A DNA stretch of 64,000 nucleotides. It comes from Clostridioides sp. ES-S-0054-01. Lineage in GTDB: Bacteria > Bacillota > Clostridia > Peptostreptococcales > Peptostreptococcaceae. Of the stretch, positions 62,916 to 64,000 are shown in pieces. The stretch's first letter is position 1. Each line of letters starts with the position of its first letter. The stretch is from positions 2,449,001 to 2,513,000 of the forward strand of contig CP067346.1 in the NCBI GenBank assembly GCA_021561035.1, read 5' to 3'. Position numbers and translations under genes: made by a program. Below the pieces are notes generated by a model that saw only the letters and a program-made list of their open reading frames with translations, ran no database searches and was not told the origin of the DNA.

Positions 62916-63092
62916 TTAATATTTTAAAATAGATATGTATAAATTTATGTCCATTGTAATTTTTATTACTACTGAAATAGAAATAACATATAACATGTAA
63001 TGAGATAATTTATTACAAAATAAATTTACTACTATTTTCATAAAATTTTTTAACCCTTTCTTAATTATTTCTTTTATTTTGTTTAAATTCAT
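62916..63092 (-). CDS. Small basic, membrane-like protein upstream of the cas operon
   Basis: A 58-residue ORF from ATG 63092 with a very strong ribosome binding site (AGAGGGGGA, spacing 8). It begins MNLNKIKEIIKKGLKNFMKI (basic, amphipathic), contains Cys26, and has a hydrophobic C-terminal half (HYMLYVISISVVIKI), ending ISILKY. It has its own terminator. Size and shape resemble small membrane peptides, including type I toxins, but it lacks motifs I would need to call it one and no antisense RNA can be shown. Could be spurious, though the ribosome binding site argues otherwise. Confidence 0.5.
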   Translation of the reverse strand: MNLNKIKEIIKKGLKNFMKIVVNLFCNKLSHYMLYVISISVVIKITMDINLYISILKY

Positions 63093-63500
63093 ATTTATTC
63101 CCCCTCTATATTTTTATATTTATTAAATCATATTTACATTATATGATATTACTTATATAGAGTCAAGATTTTATTTCTTATATTTAATTTGATAGGCTAA
63201 ATATATTCTACATAATTAATTTGATTAGAAATTTAATCATGTAGAATCAATATAATTTTAATTATATGATTTTATTTTTATACTCCTCATTGTTAATCTA
63301 AACTATTAATATAATACTATTTCCATATAAATTAAATTGATATTTAAATCCCATTTTGTTGAGCTAAAAGCTATATACTATTATACATAAAACTTTTCTA
63401 AATTAAAATACATTTTTTAAATTAAAAAAATTCTTATTCCAAATTTTTGATATACACATTATACAAATACATTTAGTCATTTTAAACATTTAATATAATA
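63093..63500. other. AT-rich intergenic region
   Basis: About 400 bases with no ORF and no CRISPR repeats. It contains a 9-bp inverted repeat (ATTCTACAT at 63205-63213, ATGTAGAAT at 63239-63247) with extended partial pairing. Otherwise I see nothing. Confidence 0.45.
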
Positions 63501-63516
63501 AAAAAATTTGATACTA

Positions 63517-63544
63517 TATAATTAAAACTTAAATATTAAGGAGA
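63517..63544 (+). promoter_or_regulatory. Probable -10 and ribosome binding site of the ABC ATPase gene
   Basis: TATAAT at 63517-63522 (no good -35) and AAGGAG at 63538-63543, directly before the ATG. A leader this short implies the real start point is near the ribosome binding site, or that another promoter lies upstream. Confidence 0.35.
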
Positions 63545-63549
63545 ATACT

Positions 63550-64000
63550 ATGTCAGAAGTAATTTTAAAAAATATATCAAAACTTTACTCAAATGGATTT
63601 AACGCAGTAAAAAACATAAACATAGACATTAAAGATAAAGAATTTATCGTCTTAGTAGGACCATCTGGTTGTGGCAAATCGACTACACTTAGAATGATTG
63701 CTGGTCTTGAAGAAATCTCTGAAGGAGAACTATACATTGGAGATAAACTTGTCAATAATATAGAACCAAAAGATAGAGATATAGCTATGGTTTTTCAAAA
63801 CTATGCTTTATATCCCCACTTATCTGTTTATGAAAACATGGCATTTGCACTTAAACTTAGAAAATTACCCAAAGATGAAATAGACAAAAAAGTTAAAGAG
63901 GCTGCTAAAATATTAGATTTATTACCTCTTTTAGATAAAAAACCTAAAACACTATCTGGAGGACAGAGACAAAGGGTTGCTTTAGGACGTGCAATAGTTA
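63550..64000 (+). CDS. ABC transporter ATP-binding protein, MsmX/UgpC type (cut by window edge)
   Basis: The first 150 residues of a sugar-type ABC ATPase. It begins [20 protein letters not shown]; Walker [10 protein letters not shown] (about 38-46), Q-loop [13 protein letters not shown] (about 82-94) and signature [14 protein letters not shown] (about 135-148) are all in place. The sequence style is that of MalK/UgpC/MsmX proteins, which energise carbohydrate or glycerol-3-phosphate importers and often serve several transporters. The Walker B, H-loop and any C-terminal OB domain lie outside the window. ATG with AAGGAG. Confidence 0.92.
   Translation, partial: MSEVILKNISKLYSNGFNAVKNINIDIKDKEFIVLVGPSGCGKSTTLRMIAGLEEISEGELYIGDKLVNNIEPKDRDIAMVFQNYALYPHLSVYENMAFALKLRKLPKDEIDKKVKEAAKILDLLPLLDKKPKTLSGGQRQRVALGRAIV

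Noticed and set aside
62916..63092. Calling the small ORF upstream of cas6 a type I toxin
   Set aside because: Size and hydrophobicity fit, but the hydrophobic part is C-terminal, the motifs of the known C. difficile toxins are not seen, and no antisense antitoxin RNA promoter could be placed.
62814..63550. Possible CRISPR array or leader next to cas6
   Set aside because: I looked for repeated 25-40 base units with regular spacing. There are only AT-rich sequence, one terminator hairpin and one 9-bp inverted repeat.

Overview
The window is low-GC (roughly 28-30% by eye), gene-dense Firmicute DNA. It carries long Gram-positive-type operons, many TTG/GTG starts behind strong ribosome binding sites, spore genes (cotJABC, yqfC/yqfD) and amino-acid fermentation genes. 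The gene order (cotJ operon, SH3/NlpC hydrolase, dut, topB, RND efflux, ccpN-yqfL-ppdK, glucitol PTS, vor-buk-ptb, glyQS, era/recO cluster, prmA-rsmE-mtaB-rpsU, partial type I-B cas operon) matches what I know of Clostridioides difficile. That identification comes from recognition, not from a search.

Layout. 1-3974 (minus): a truncated basic protein, a DnaQ-like exonuclease, a MORN-repeat membrane protein, a second DEDD exonuclease and a TtcA-like tRNA thiolation enzyme. 4243-5319 (plus): the cotJA-cotJB-cotJC spore-coat operon (CotD manganese catalase). 5559-7442 (minus): an exported NlpC/P60 hydrolase and dUTPase. 7555-9783 (plus): topoisomerase III. 9881-16325: a MarR regulator divergent from a tripartite RND efflux operon that includes a TolC-like protein, unexpected in a single-membrane cell. 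16602-21235 (minus): a zinc-ribbon protein, then ccpN-like regulator, PPDK regulatory protein and pyruvate phosphate dikinase. 21672-27585 (minus): a glucitol-family PTS operon with a PRD regulator, GutM and a SAF-domain oxidoreductase. 28352-38416 (minus): a 2-oxoacid:ferredoxin oxidoreductase, butyrate kinase, phosphate butyryltransferase, aminotransferase, MFS transporter and M20 amidohydrolase, with an IclR regulator upstream. 38803-56026 (minus): housekeeping genes (glyQS, recO, mgtE, era, cdd, dgkA-PAP2, ybeY, phoH, yqfD, yqfC, hpf, tspO, yqeY, rpsU, hit, mtaB, rsmE, prmA). 56337-62813 (minus): cas6-cas8-cas7-cas5-cas3 with no cas1, cas2 or cas4 and no array. 62916-63092: a small membrane-like ORF. 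63550 to the end (plus): the start of an MsmX/UgpC-type ABC ATPase.

How genes work together. The fermentation block reads as a complete ATP-yielding route: uptake and hydrolysis of an N-substituted amino acid, transamination to a 2-oxoacid, oxidative decarboxylation to an acyl-CoA with reduction of ferredoxin, then Ptb and Buk to give acid plus ATP. Two almost identical composite GTTCT/AGAAC operator sites, one upstream of the oxidoreductase and one upstream of buk, suggest that the adjacent IclR protein controls both halves. The cas operon has everything needed for crRNA processing and target degradation but nothing for spacer acquisition, so it would have to use arrays elsewhere in the genome. 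Decayed fragments of an AraC-type regulator and a nitrite/sulfite reductase sit in two of the longer gaps.
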